NCBI GenBank assembly: GCA_030625465.1
Contig: DAOUQS010000074.1
Coordinates: 1-8,322 of the forward strand
Reading direction: 5' to 3'
Length of the DNA: 8,322 nucleotides
Source of the DNA: Amylibacter sp.
Lineage (GTDB): Bacteria; Pseudomonadota; Alphaproteobacteria; Rhodobacterales; Rhodobacteraceae
Shown here: one piece after another, positions 1 through 6,185 of the stretch
How the letters are laid out: every line of letters begins with the position of its first letter
How positions within the stretch are numbered: the stretch's first letter is position 1
Notes under the pieces: model-generated
Told to the model about the DNA's origin: nothing
Database searches by the model: none
What the model saw: the letters and a program-made list of their open reading frames with translations, nothing else
Made by a program: the position numbers and the translations under genes

Positions 1-186
1 ACGAAAGGCAGAGTCTGTTTCTGTTGAATGGTGGTGGATATGGATGACGTGGCCAGCTTGTGCGCGAAACGCTGTCAGCAAAGCCCCGATATTCTGTTCC
101 GCTTGCGGGCAGGATCGCACACCACCCGTGGCATCACGGTAGGAAAACGCCTTTTGCACGTCGATCACCAGCAAAGCTGTTTTCAT
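1..186 (-). CDS. Isochorismatase-like cysteine hydrolase, N-terminal part (runs off the left edge)
   Basis: Only the first 62 codons are present, and the frame is open to the window edge. The protein begins MKTALLVIDVQKAF, the hallmark N-terminus of the isochorismatase-like cysteine hydrolases (nicotinamidase, isochorismatase, various amidohydrolases). Asp9 in the LLVIDVQ strand fits the catalytic Asp of the family's Asp-Lys-Cys triad; the Lys and Cys would lie outside the window. A second strand (HVIHIHHHS, about residues 46-54) fits the beta strand that follows helix 1 of the Rossmann-like fold, and its cluster of histidines is notable. The ATG lies two bases after the argF stop, with only a poor Shine-Dalgarno, so translational coupling to argF is likely. 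The substrate cannot be inferred from this fragment. Family assignment is confident; specific function is unknown. Confidence 0.85.
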   Translation of the reverse strand, partial: MKTALLVIDVQKAFSYRDATGGVRSCPQAEQNIGALLTAFRAQAGHVIHIHHHSTETDSAFR

Positions 187-188
187 TG

Positions 189-1115
189 CTACACGCCCAG
201 ACAATGCCGCATGATGGCTTTTTGCGCGTGCAGGCGATTTTCAGCCTCGTCAAATACCAACGATTGCGGGCCATCCATCACTTCGGATGTGATTTCTTCT
301 TCGCGGTGCGCAGGTAAGCAATGCATGAAAACCGCGTCTTTGCCGGCGGTTTGCAACAGCGCATTGTTCACCTGATAGGGCCGCAACAGATTGTGGCGGC
401 GTTCACGGGCGGATTGCTTATCGTGCATCGACAACCATGTGTCGGTGACGATCAGATCAGCCCCTTCAACCGCTTTATGGGCATCGCGTTCGATCGTAAC
501 GGTAGCACCTTTTTTGCGCGCGTAACCAATGGCTTCAGCTTCAGGTTCCAGATTGGCAGGGCCTGCAAATGTCAGGTCAAACCCGAATTGACCGGCTGCG
601 TGCAGGAACGACGTACACACATTGTTACCGTCGCCCATCCAGACAACTTTCTTGCCCTTGATTGATCCGTGATGTTCCTCATACGTCATCACGTCGGCCA
701 TGATCTGGCAGGGATGCGTGCGGTCGGTTAGACCGTTGATTACCGGAACGGATGCATATTCCGCCATTTCCAGCAAAACACTTTCATCGAACGTGCGGAT
801 CATAATCATGTCGACATAGCGCGACAAAACGCGGGCAGTATCGGCAATGGTTTCACCGTGGCCCAGCTGCATTTCAGAGCCGGACAGGATCATTGATTGT
901 CCACCCATCTGGCGCACGCCTACATCAAAGGAAACGCGCGTACGGGTGGACGGCTTTTCGAAGATCAACGCGACCATGTGGTTGGCCAATGGCGCATCCG
1001 CATCAGGCGTGCCTTTGGGCAGATCAGCGCGCGCGACCTTCATCGCTTTGGCTTGGACCAGAATTTTGTGCAGATCACCTGCGTCGGTTTTGTGGATGTC
1101 CAGAAAATCAGTCAT
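189..1115 (-). CDS. argF: Ornithine carbamoyltransferase
   Basis: Transfers the carbamoyl group of carbamoyl phosphate to ornithine, giving citrulline in cytoplasmic arginine synthesis. The 308 residues match the usual length of anabolic OTCases. The carbamoyl-phosphate loop STRTR is at residues 56-60, HPCQ at 134-137, and the ornithine-side motif HCLPAHR at 265-271 with the catalytic Cys266. DTWLSMHD (225-232) stands where DVWxSMG is more usual, in the flexible ornithine-closing loop. The ATG overlaps the argD stop as ATGA, and an AGAGG Shine-Dalgarno (1123-1127) lies inside the end of argD with 7-nt spacing, so the start is secure and expression should be coupled to argD. The closely following hydrolase gene is probably in the same transcript. 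An anabolic role is inferred from the argD linkage; no arginine deiminase genes are visible. Confidence 0.97.
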   Translation of the reverse strand: MTDFLDIHKTDAGDLHKILVQAKAMKVARADLPKGTPDADAPLANHMVALIFEKPSTRTRVSFDVGVRQMGGQSMILSGSEMQLGHGETIADTARVLSRYVDMIMIRTFDESVLLEMAEYASVPVINGLTDRTHPCQIMADVMTYEEHHGSIKGKKVVWMGDGNNVCTSFLHAAGQFGFDLTFAGPANLEPEAEAIGYARKKGATVTIERDAHKAVEGADLIVTDTWLSMHDKQSARERRHNLLRPYQVNNALLQTAGKDAVFMHCLPAHREEEITSEVMDGPQSLVFDEAENRLHAQKAIMRHCLGV

Positions 1116-2290
1116 AATGTAGCCTCTATTGCTGTGGCGGCTTGTTCAAGACGTGCCACTGCTTCGTCAATTTCGTCGTTCGAGATATTCAAGGGCGGTA
1201 ACAGACGGATCACGTTGGCCCCACCCGGAACCGTTAGAACCTTAGCGTCGTAGCCCGCGTTAACCACATCCATATTGGTCACTTTACACGCGATGCCCAG
1301 CATCAGGCCAGACCCGCGCACTTCAACAAAAATATCCGGATGGCTTGCAACAAGCCCTTCCAGACGCTGGCGCAAACGGCCCGCTTTGGCACTGACCGCG
1401 CCCAGAAACTCAGGGGTGGCAACAATGTCCATGACCTTGCTGCCAACAGCACAGGCCAAAGGGTTGCCGCCGTAAGTTGACCCATGCGAACCTGCCACCA
1501 TACCCTTGGCCGCCTCTTCCGTCGCAAGGCACGCGCCCAGTGGAAAACCGCCGCCGATACCTTTGGCGATGCCCATAATATCAGGTGTGATGCCTGACCA
1601 TTCATGGGCAAACAATTTACCTGTACGGCCCATGCCGCACTGGATTTCGTCAAAGATCAACAACAGGCCGTTTTCATCACAAAGCCTGCGCAGACCTTTT
1701 AGGTAATCGTCGGACAGCGGTATAATACCGCCTTCACCCTGCACCGGTTCAACCATGATAGCGGCAGTTGTCGCGTCAATCGCGGCTTCCACCACATCAA
1801 GATCACCCAGATCCAGATGTTTGAACCCCGGCAGTAACGGCCCGAAACCCTTGGTCAGCTTTTCTGCCCCGGCGGCAGAGATCATCCCCAATGAGCGGCC
1901 ATGAAAGCTGTCATTGAAAGTGATAATATCCACCCGTTCGGGGTTGCCGTTTTCATGGTGGTATTTGCGCGCCATCTTGACACAACACTCCATGCTTTCA
2001 GTGCCCGAATTGGTCACGAAAACCGTGTCGGCAAAAGTATGTTCCACCAGCCGATCAGCCAAAGCCTGTTGGTTGGGAATGTTATACAGGTTCGATGTGT
2101 GCCAAAGCTGTGTCGCCTGCTCTTGCAACACTGAAACCAATTCAGGGTGCGCATGGCCCAAGATGTTTACCGCGATCCCGCCGCCCATATCCAAATAGCG
2201 TCGGTTGTCTGCATCCACAAGCCAGCTTCCTTCGCCACGGACGAAAGTAAGCGGTGCACGGGCATATGTCGGCAGCACTGAAGGGATCAC
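1112..2290 (-). CDS. argD: Acetylornithine aminotransferase (class III, PLP-dependent)
   Basis: Converts N-acetylglutamate semialdehyde and glutamate to N2-acetylornithine and 2-oxoglutarate; many bacterial ArgD proteins also serve as succinyl-diaminopimelate aminotransferase in lysine synthesis. The 392 residues are typical. Visible landmarks are NSGTES (94-99, phosphate-binding turn), FHGR (129-132), the PLP-pyridine Asp in [12 protein letters not shown] (Asp214), the Schiff-base lysine in [10 protein letters not shown] (Lys243), and STYGGNP (271-277, cofactor phosphate from the second subunit). The start is GTG, chosen because AGGAG lies 8 nt upstream and no ATG gives a better N-terminus. 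It is the first gene of the argD-argF-hydrolase run and is divergent from gcrA. Class III aminotransferases are easily confused with each other, but direct coupling to argF makes ArgD the best call. Confidence 0.96.
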   Translation of the reverse strand: MIPSVLPTYARAPLTFVRGEGSWLVDADNRRYLDMGGGIAVNILGHAHPELVSVLQEQATQLWHTSNLYNIPNQQALADRLVEHTFADTVFVTNSGTESMECCVKMARKYHHENGNPERVDIITFNDSFHGRSLGMISAAGAEKLTKGFGPLLPGFKHLDLGDLDVVEAAIDATTAAIMVEPVQGEGGIIPLSDDYLKGLRRLCDENGLLLIFDEIQCGMGRTGKLFAHEWSGITPDIMGIAKGIGGGFPLGACLATEEAAKGMVAGSHGSTYGGNPLACAVGSKVMDIVATPEFLGAVSAKAGRLRQRLEGLVASHPDIFVEVRGSGLMLGIACKVTNMDVVNAGYDAKVLTVPGGANVIRLLPPLNISNDEIDEAVARLEQAATAIEATL

Positions 2291-2298
2291 GATTTTTA

Positions 2299-2303
2299 CT
2301 CCT
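2299..2303 (-). promoter_or_regulatory. Ribosome binding site of argD (supports the GTG start)
   Basis: Read on the minus strand this is AGGAG, 8 nt before the GTG at 2290. It is the only good Shine-Dalgarno near the argD N-terminus and decides in favour of the GTG start. Confidence 0.8.
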
Positions 2304-2462
2304 GTTAAGTTTATAAGAATACGCAGGGTTTGCAGGAAGTGGCCGTTAAGTCAATTCTATAAATTCAATCGGTGCAGTAACTGATATTTAGTGACTACCG
2401 TGACATAATTGGCTTTCTTTAGAAAAGCACTGGTATCACCCCGCAGGTTCGTTTAAATAAAG

Positions 2463-2472
2463 AGGCTAGCCT
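2463..2472. repeat. 10-bp perfect palindrome upstream of gcrA
   Basis: AGGCTAGCCT reads identically on both strands and ends 28 bp before the gcrA start codon. AATAA lies two bases to its left and TATTTTT directly to its right, giving a partly symmetric AT frame. It could be a dimeric-regulator site in the gcrA promoter or leader. The T-run makes it look superficially like a terminator, but a palindrome with no loop gives only a very weak RNA hairpin. It may be coincidence. Confidence 0.35.
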
Positions 2473-2500
2473 TATTTTTGGCCCCATACTGGAGTATCCG

Positions 2501-3055
2501 ATGTCTTGGACAGATGACCGCGTAGAAATACTGAAAACCATGTGGATGGAAGGGAATTCCGCCAGCCAGATCGCCAAAGAACTGGGCGGTGTGACCCGCA
2601 ATGCCGTGATTGGCAAGGTGCATCGTTTGGGCCTGTCCAATCGTGCAACCCCTTCTAAAGCCAAGGCAAAAGCGGCGCCAAAGGCGAAAGCGGCACCAAA
2701 GACCAAGGCACCGGCGAAGCCCAAAGCTGTCGAAGTGTCTTCGACATCAATGTCGGTGACTATTCCGCCGCGCAAGCCAATTATCACAGCCGGACAGCCC
2801 CTGCCGCCGCAGCCCTCGAATAGCGAGATCAGCGCCGAGGCTTTGCAAAAAGTTGCAACGGTTGAAAAAGAAGCCAAAAAACTGACCTTGATGGAATTAA
2901 CCGAACGCACATGCAAATGGCCAATCGGCGATCCGGCAACCGAGGACTTCTGGTTCTGCGGTTTGGCCGTGGAAACCGGAAAACCTTATTGCGAAGCCCA
3001 TAACGGTGTTGCATTCCAACCGATGTCAGCACGACGTGATCGTCGGGCACGCTAA
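2501..3055 (+). CDS. gcrA: GcrA cell-cycle regulator
   Basis: GcrA is an alphaproteobacterial transcription factor that works with sigma70-RNA polymerase, in Caulobacter at promoters carrying CcrM-methylated GANTC sites, to drive S-phase and division genes. The N-terminal DNA-binding domain (about 1-48) begins MSWTDDRVEILKTMWMEG and includes SASQIAKELGGVTRNAVIGK, the helix-turn-helix signature. A basic Ala/Lys/Pro-rich linker (about 51-77) and a low-complexity stretch follow. The C-terminal sigma-interacting domain (about 132-175) carries RTCKWPIGDP, FWFCGL and YCEAHNGVAFQP, with conserved Cys138, Cys153, Cys164 and His167. The 184 residues suit the family. GGAG (2491-2494) lies 6 nt before the ATG. 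The gene is divergent from argD. Direct regulation cannot be read from the sequence. Confidence 0.97.
   Translation: MSWTDDRVEILKTMWMEGNSASQIAKELGGVTRNAVIGKVHRLGLSNRATPSKAKAKAAPKAKAAPKTKAPAKPKAVEVSSTSMSVTIPPRKPIITAGQPLPPQPSNSEISAEALQKVATVEKEAKKLTLMELTERTCKWPIGDPATEDFWFCGLAVETGKPYCEAHNGVAFQPMSARRDRRAR
2666..2719 (+). repeat. Tandem 18-bp repeat coding the GcrA Ala/Lys/Pro linker
   Basis: Two near-identical 18-bp units (2666-2683 and 2684-2701, differing at two positions) and a degenerate third (2702-2719) encode AKAAPK-like hexapeptides. This in-frame repeat forms the basic linker between the DNA-binding and sigma-interacting domains. Length variation by slippage would change linker length without breaking the frame. 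Confidence 0.7.
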
Positions 3056-3062
3056 AATTTAA

Positions 3063-3118
3063 CGGTTTCTACTGGATATTATGGCATTTGTGATTATCTT
3101 TATTATAAAGAGAAACCG
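3063..3118 (+). repeat. Inverted repeat in the gcrA / DUF1178 gap
   Basis: CGGTTTCT (3063-3070) and AGAAACCG (3111-3118) are exact reverse complements separated by 40 AT-rich bases. A smaller one, AACC-TTA-GGTT (3119-3129), follows immediately and includes the likely Shine-Dalgarno AGG (3125-3127) of the DUF1178 gene. The long loop and lack of a T-run argue against an intrinsic terminator. It may be a leader structure or chance. Confidence 0.35.
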
Positions 3119-3134
3119 AACCTTAGGTTAAACC

Positions 3135-3563
3135 ATGATCTGCTATAGCTTGAAATGTGAAAACGACCACAGCTTTGACAGCTGGTTCCAATCCGCTGAA
3201 GCTTTTGAAAAATTACTGGGTGCGGGCATGGTCAACTGTTCGGTTTGCGGTGTCTCCAGCGTGGAAAAGGCGATCATGGCGCCGCAAGTGCGCATCAAGC
3301 ACAAAAAAGGGCAGAAATCCGGCCCGTTATCCGCACCGGCGTCCCCTGCGGAACAGGCCATGGCCGAGATTCGCAAGAAAGTTGAAGAAAACTCTGAAAA
3401 TGTCGGCAAGGACTTCGCAGCCGAGGCCCGTGCCATCCACCATGGTGACGCCCCTGAACGTTCAATCTATGGCGAGGCTAAAATGCAGGATGCCAAAGAC
3501 CTGGTCGAAGACGGGATCAGGGTCACGCCATTGCCTTGGGGTAATAAGGACAAAGTCAACTAA
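3135..3563 (+). CDS. DUF1178 family protein (small probable zinc-binding protein)
   Basis: A 142-residue protein of the DUF1178 family, common in Alpha- and Betaproteobacteria and of unknown function. The N-terminus MICYSLKCENDHSFDSWFQS and the pair CSVCG (Cys35, Cys38), together with Cys8 and His12, look like a small zinc ribbon. EKAIMAP (44-50) follows, then a charged Lys/Ala-rich middle, and then the conserved C-terminal block with FAAEARAIHHGDAPERSIYG (94-113) and VTPLPWG (130-136). The start is the only sensible ATG. Its Shine-Dalgarno (AGG, 7 nt upstream) is weak. It follows gcrA on the same strand after 79 nt, so it may be co-transcribed or have its own promoter. It converges with the next gene with only 17 nt between stops and no clear terminator. 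Family call is strong; function is unknown. Confidence 0.92.
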   Translation: MICYSLKCENDHSFDSWFQSAEAFEKLLGAGMVNCSVCGVSSVEKAIMAPQVRIKHKKGQKSGPLSAPASPAEQAMAEIRKKVEENSENVGKDFAAEARAIHHGDAPERSIYGEAKMQDAKDLVEDGIRVTPLPWGNKDKVN

Positions 3564-3580
3564 AGCCACCTGCGTTTTTG

Positions 3581-4813
3581 TTAATCAGCCGCACCACCCT
3601 GAAATGCATTACCACCTTTGTAATCACACGGCGCTTCCTGCATTTCCAGATGCAGTCCGGTGCCAGTATAGGGGTTGGCACGCGCCAGATCCTCATCAAA
3701 CGTGATACCCAGACCCGCCGCAGTGGGCGCGTGGATAAACCCGTCTTCCCAGTGGATTGAGCCCTTGATCAGGTCAGCCGCAAAACCGTTTGTACCGGTG
3801 CCGATGGTCTCCACCATCAACAGGTTGGGAATATTTGCGGCCAGTTGAATGTTGGCCGCCCATTCCACAGGCCCCGCATAAAGGTGCGGCGCGATTTGCG
3901 CATTATAGACTTCCGCCATTGCCGCGATTTTCTTGGTTTCCAGAATACCACCCGAACGCCCCAGTGCCGGTTGCAATATGTTTGCCGCCCCAGCGCGTAA
4001 CACAGGCGCAAATTCAGCCTTGGTTGTCAGCCGCTCGCCTGTCGCCACGGGAATGCGCACAGCACGGGCCACGGTTGCCATGGCTTCAACATTGTCAGGC
4101 GCGACCGGCTCTTCATACCAAAGCGGATCATATGGCTCGATTGCGCGGCCCAGACGAATGGCACCCCCGGTTGAAAACTGCCCGTGCGTGCCGAACAACA
4201 GATCAGCCTTATTGCCCACCGCCCCGCGAATGGCCGCGCACATGCGCACACTTAGGTCGATATCCATCATGGCGGGCATATGCCCACCACGCAGAGTATA
4301 GGGGCCAGCGGGATCGAACTTTACCGCGGCAAAGCCCAGTTTGACCATTTCCGTGGCGCTTTCCGCCTGCATATCGGGCGATGTCCAGTATTCATTCAAA
4401 TCATGGTGCGGCAGCGGATAAAGATAGGTGTACGAGCGGATACGCGCGTTCATCAGCCCGCCCATTAATGCATAGATCGGCCGATCATGCGCCTTGCCCA
4501 GAATATCCCAGCAAGCGATTTCCAGCCCCGAAAATGCGCCGATCACGGTTGGGTCAGGCCGTTGGGTGAAGCCACCCGAATAGGCGCGGCGGAACATCAG
4601 TTCTATATTTTCAGGGTTTTCCCCTTCCATATGGCGCGCAAAGACATCCGCGATAACCGCCTGCATTGCGGTGGGCCCGACGGCGGCTGCATAAACCTCG
4701 CCGTAGCCGACAATGCCGTTATCGGTGGTTAATTTAACAAAGGTAAAATACCGCCCGCCCCAGTTCGGCGGCTGGTTGCCAACCACAAAAATTTCCAGAT
4801 CTATCAGTTTCAT
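3581..4813 (-). CDS. Enolase-superfamily enzyme, mandelate racemase / muconate lactonizing type (probable acid-sugar dehydratase or isomerase)
   Basis: A 410-residue protein with the two-domain layout of the superfamily: an N-terminal capping domain (about 1-115, beginning MKLIDLEIFVVG) and a C-terminal barrel. Barrel landmarks are AVKFDPAG (163-170, KxK position), LLFGTHGQ (205-212, first metal strand), WYEEPV (232-237), TGERL (258-262), QPALGRSGG (281-289) and APHLYAG (308-314, general-base His310). Members abstract a proton alpha to a carboxylate, usually with Mg2+; many are sugar-acid dehydratases. The canonical first metal Asp is Gly208, the second KxK Lys is Asp167, and the Asp partnering His310 is Ala283, so substrate assignment by analogy is unsafe. 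The ATG at 4813 has GGAGG 6 nt upstream; an upstream in-frame ATG would add 16 basic residues not aligning to the family and is rejected. A dehydrogenase gene lies 127 bp upstream. Confidence 0.88.
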   Translation of the reverse strand: MKLIDLEIFVVGNQPPNWGGRYFTFVKLTTDNGIVGYGEVYAAAVGPTAMQAVIADVFARHMEGENPENIELMFRRAYSGGFTQRPDPTVIGAFSGLEIACWDILGKAHDRPIYALMGGLMNARIRSYTYLYPLPHHDLNEYWTSPDMQAESATEMVKLGFAAVKFDPAGPYTLRGGHMPAMMDIDLSVRMCAAIRGAVGNKADLLFGTHGQFSTGGAIRLGRAIEPYDPLWYEEPVAPDNVEAMATVARAVRIPVATGERLTTKAEFAPVLRAGAANILQPALGRSGGILETKKIAAMAEVYNAQIAPHLYAGPVEWAANIQLAANIPNLLMVETIGTGTNGFAADLIKGSIHWEDGFIHAPTAAGLGITFDEDLARANPYTGTGLHLEMQEAPCDYKGGNAFQGGAAD

Positions 4814-4819
4814 ATACCG

Positions 4820-4824
4820 CCTCC
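4820..4824 (-). promoter_or_regulatory. Ribosome binding site fixing the start of the enolase-superfamily gene
   Basis: On the minus strand this is GGAGG, 6 nt before the ATG at 4813. It selects the MKLIDLEIF start over an upstream in-frame ATG at 4861. Confidence 0.85.
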
Positions 4825-4832
4825 GTTTGGCA

Positions 4833-4861
4833 AATTTCGGCTTTTCACCGCGAATGGTCAA
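4833..4861 (-). promoter_or_regulatory. Possible sigma70 promoter of the enolase-superfamily gene
   Basis: On the minus strand TTGACC (4861-4856) is followed after 17 nt by GAAATT (4838-4833). The -35 is good and the -10 poor (3 of 6 matches). It would give a very short leader ending in the GGAGG site. The double palindrome begins 5 bp upstream of the -35, a position suited to a regulator bound beside the promoter. This is an inference from pattern only. Confidence 0.35.
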
Positions 4862-4865
4862 GCAA

Positions 4866-4889
4866 ACTAAATTAGTAAACTAATTTAGT
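4866..4889. promoter_or_regulatory. 24-bp double palindrome, probable operator
   Basis: ACTAAATTAGT (4866-4876), a two-base AA spacer, and ACTAATTTAGT (4879-4889) are exact reverse complements. Each half is itself a palindrome (ACTAA-W-TTAGT), so this is also a tandem pair of 11-bp sites 13 bp apart. GTAAACTA occurs inside it (4875-4882) and again at 4903-4910, and AAACTAA also straddles the left edge (4864-4870). It lies 53-76 bp upstream of the enolase-superfamily start, next to the possible -35. The arrangement suggests cooperative dimers of a ligand-responsive regulator. The TAGT-ACTA core loosely recalls GntR/FadR-type sites, but the regulator is not in the window. Confidence 0.65.
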
Positions 4890-4940
4890 ATTTTTCAGAA
4901 CGGTAAACTACAGAAACCACCCAAAGCCCATGCAGTTCCG

Positions 4941-6023
4941 TTAATCAAAAATAATCACATTACGCCGCGATTTACCCGCTTTGGTATCGGCAATCGCCTG
5001 ATTTATCTGGTCCAGAGAATAACGGTTTGCAATCAGCTGGTCCAGCTTCAGACGCCCGGCAAAATAATGTTCCAGCAGCACCGGAATATCACGTTGCAAC
5101 ACCGTATCACCCATCTTTGTACCGCGCAAAATCTGACTGTTCCCCGCAACCTCTACCGGCTCAATCCCCATTTCCTGCCCGCTGGCGGTCATGCCGACCA
5201 TCACCAGTTCACCGCGCGGGGCCAGATAGGTTAATGCCGCATTATAAGCCGCAATAACACCCACAGTCACGAACACATAATCCACACCGCGCCCGCCGTT
5301 TATCGCGTGTATTTGTGCTACCACATCCTTGTCAGTTGCATCGACCACATGGGTCGCGCCAAATTCCAGCGCGCCATCCAGCTTTGATTGCGAAATATCC
5401 AGTGCGATGACACAAGAGGCCCCCGCCAGCACCGCCCCTTGAATAGTATTCAGCCCGACACCGCCCGCACCAACGACCACAGCACTGGCCCCTTCGGGCA
5501 TTGCGGCGGCGTTTGTAACCGCCCCGATGCCAGTGATCGCACCGCACGCCAGCAAGCTTGCCGCATCCATTGCGATGCCATCCGGCAATCCGATCACCTG
5601 GCTTTGATCCACAATCACCTCTTCGGCAAAAGCGGCCGTTGCCAGCCCGTGTTCCAACACTTCGCCGTTCGCCGCGCGCAAAGGTGATGCCGCCACGCGG
5701 TCGTAAGCTGTTTCACAATTGGTGGGATGCCCATCCGCACAGGTCGGGCAGGCCCCGCAAGACCGGATCAGTGTGACCAGAACCGCGTCACCCACGGCAA
5801 GCCCGTCAACATCTGCGCCCAAGGATAGCACCGTTCCTGCGGCCTCATGCCCGTAAACCGCCGGCAAATGCCCGCCCCATGCACCTTGCGCAAACATAAT
5901 ATCGGAATGACAGATCGCACAGGCCGCGACCTTGACATGCACCTGCCTCGCCTGAACCGGGGCCAGACTGGCGTCTTCGATCACCAAAGGCTTTCCAAAC
6001 GCGCGGCAAACAGCAACTTTCAT
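4941..6023 (-). CDS. Zinc-dependent medium-chain alcohol dehydrogenase
   Basis: A 360-residue NAD(P)-dependent dehydrogenase of the zinc-containing MDR superfamily, cytoplasmic. Catalytic-zinc residues are Cys38 (in AICHSD), His59-Glu60 (in GHEAAG) and Cys160 (in LLACGAITG). The structural zinc set is Cys89, Cys92, Cys95 and Cys103 with the usual C-x2-C-x2-C-x7-C spacing. The Rossmann motif GAGGVG is at 185-190, and Asp209 at the end of the following strand points to NAD rather than NADP. It is closest in feel to class III/aryl-alcohol-type members; the substrate is not determinable. The start at 6023 (MKVAVCRAFG) matches the family N-terminus; an upstream in-frame ATG at 6170 would add 49 residues with no family character. 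The Shine-Dalgarno is weak (GGG at 6033-6035, 9 nt away). The enolase-superfamily gene follows 127 bp downstream, suggesting a shared catabolic role. Confidence 0.93.
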   Translation of the reverse strand: MKVAVCRAFGKPLVIEDASLAPVQARQVHVKVAACAICHSDIMFAQGAWGGHLPAVYGHEAAGTVLSLGADVDGLAVGDAVLVTLIRSCGACPTCADGHPTNCETAYDRVAASPLRAANGEVLEHGLATAAFAEEVIVDQSQVIGLPDGIAMDAASLLACGAITGIGAVTNAAAMPEGASAVVVGAGGVGLNTIQGAVLAGASCVIALDISQSKLDGALEFGATHVVDATDKDVVAQIHAINGGRGVDYVFVTVGVIAAYNAALTYLAPRGELVMVGMTASGQEMGIEPVEVAGNSQILRGTKMGDTVLQRDIPVLLEHYFAGRLKLDQLIANRYSLDQINQAIADTKAGKSRRNVIIFD

Positions 6024-6185
6024 ACCCAAATTCCCTTTTCCATAATAATGACCCGTTTCAGGCGATAATCCATTAAAAAAGCGACATGCAGCTGTCGGGA
6101 AGTTGCATTTGACCAAACTAACCCCTTTCACAATCCACCCAGCTTCGCTACACGCGGGCCAAACACACATGATTAGGACGTATTC
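6024..6185. other. Divergent alcohol dehydrogenase / SulP intergenic region
   Basis: These 162 bp must hold promoters for the leftward dehydrogenase and the rightward transporter. A plus-strand TTGACC (6109-6114) is a fair -35 for the transporter, but no acceptable -10 lies at 16-19 nt. An imperfect palindrome, CGACA-TGCAGC-TGTCG (6082-6097), sits 59-74 bp upstream of the dehydrogenase start. AAACTAA (6115-6121) matches a motif in the operator upstream of the enolase-superfamily gene, but a single 7-mer match is expected about once by chance in a window this size. No gene is seen here. Confidence 0.5.
6175..6178 (+). promoter_or_regulatory. Ribosome binding site supporting the SulP GTG start
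   Basis: AGGA lies 7 nt before the GTG at 6186. No ATG in the frame gives a better N-terminus, so the GTG is favoured. Confidence 0.7.

Larger units (their letters stand above)
2291..2500. other. Divergent argD / gcrA intergenic region
   Basis: This 210-bp AT-rich stretch must hold the promoters for argD (leftward) and gcrA (rightward). It contains the argD and gcrA ribosome binding sites and a 10-bp palindrome near gcrA. I could not pick a convincing -35/-10 pair for either gene. A minus-strand TTGACT lies here but has no good -10 at proper spacing. Scanning by eye I found no GANTC (CcrM methylation) site and no TTAA-N7-TTAA CtrA-type site, both of which might be expected near a cell-cycle regulator gene. 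Confidence 0.6.

Noticed and set aside
2463..2479. Palindrome plus T-run as an intrinsic terminator upstream of gcrA
   Set aside because: The palindrome has no loop, so at most about three pairs could form around CTAG. It also sits just upstream of the gcrA start, where a terminator would block the gene.
2419..2916. 165-codon open frame antisense to the start of gcrA
   Set aside because: It lies opposite a clearly real gene, its composition (Ala/Phe-rich runs) mirrors the Ala/Lys repeat of gcrA, and it has no family features.
3157..3705. 182-codon open frame on the plus strand overlapping DUF1178 in another frame
   Set aside because: It covers the DUF1178 gene and crosses into the convergent gene, with Arg/Pro/Trp-rich shadow composition and no Shine-Dalgarno.
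4814..4861. 16-residue N-terminal extension of the enolase-superfamily protein
   Set aside because: GGAGG sits 6 nt before the internal ATG, and the extension (basic, Arg/Lys-rich) does not resemble the family start.
6082..6097. CGACA-TGCAGC-TGTCG imperfect palindrome as an operator
   Set aside because: Five-base arms with an asymmetric centre are common by chance. No second copy or promoter context supports it.
6115..6121. AAACTAA shared with the operator region, suggesting co-regulation of the dehydrogenase
   Set aside because: A 7-mer is expected about once by chance in both strands of a window this size, and here it lacks the palindromic context.
6024..6170. 49-residue N-terminal extension of the alcohol dehydrogenase
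   Set aside because: The family N-terminus begins at the Met at 6023. The extension has no MDR character and would fill nearly all of the divergent promoter region.
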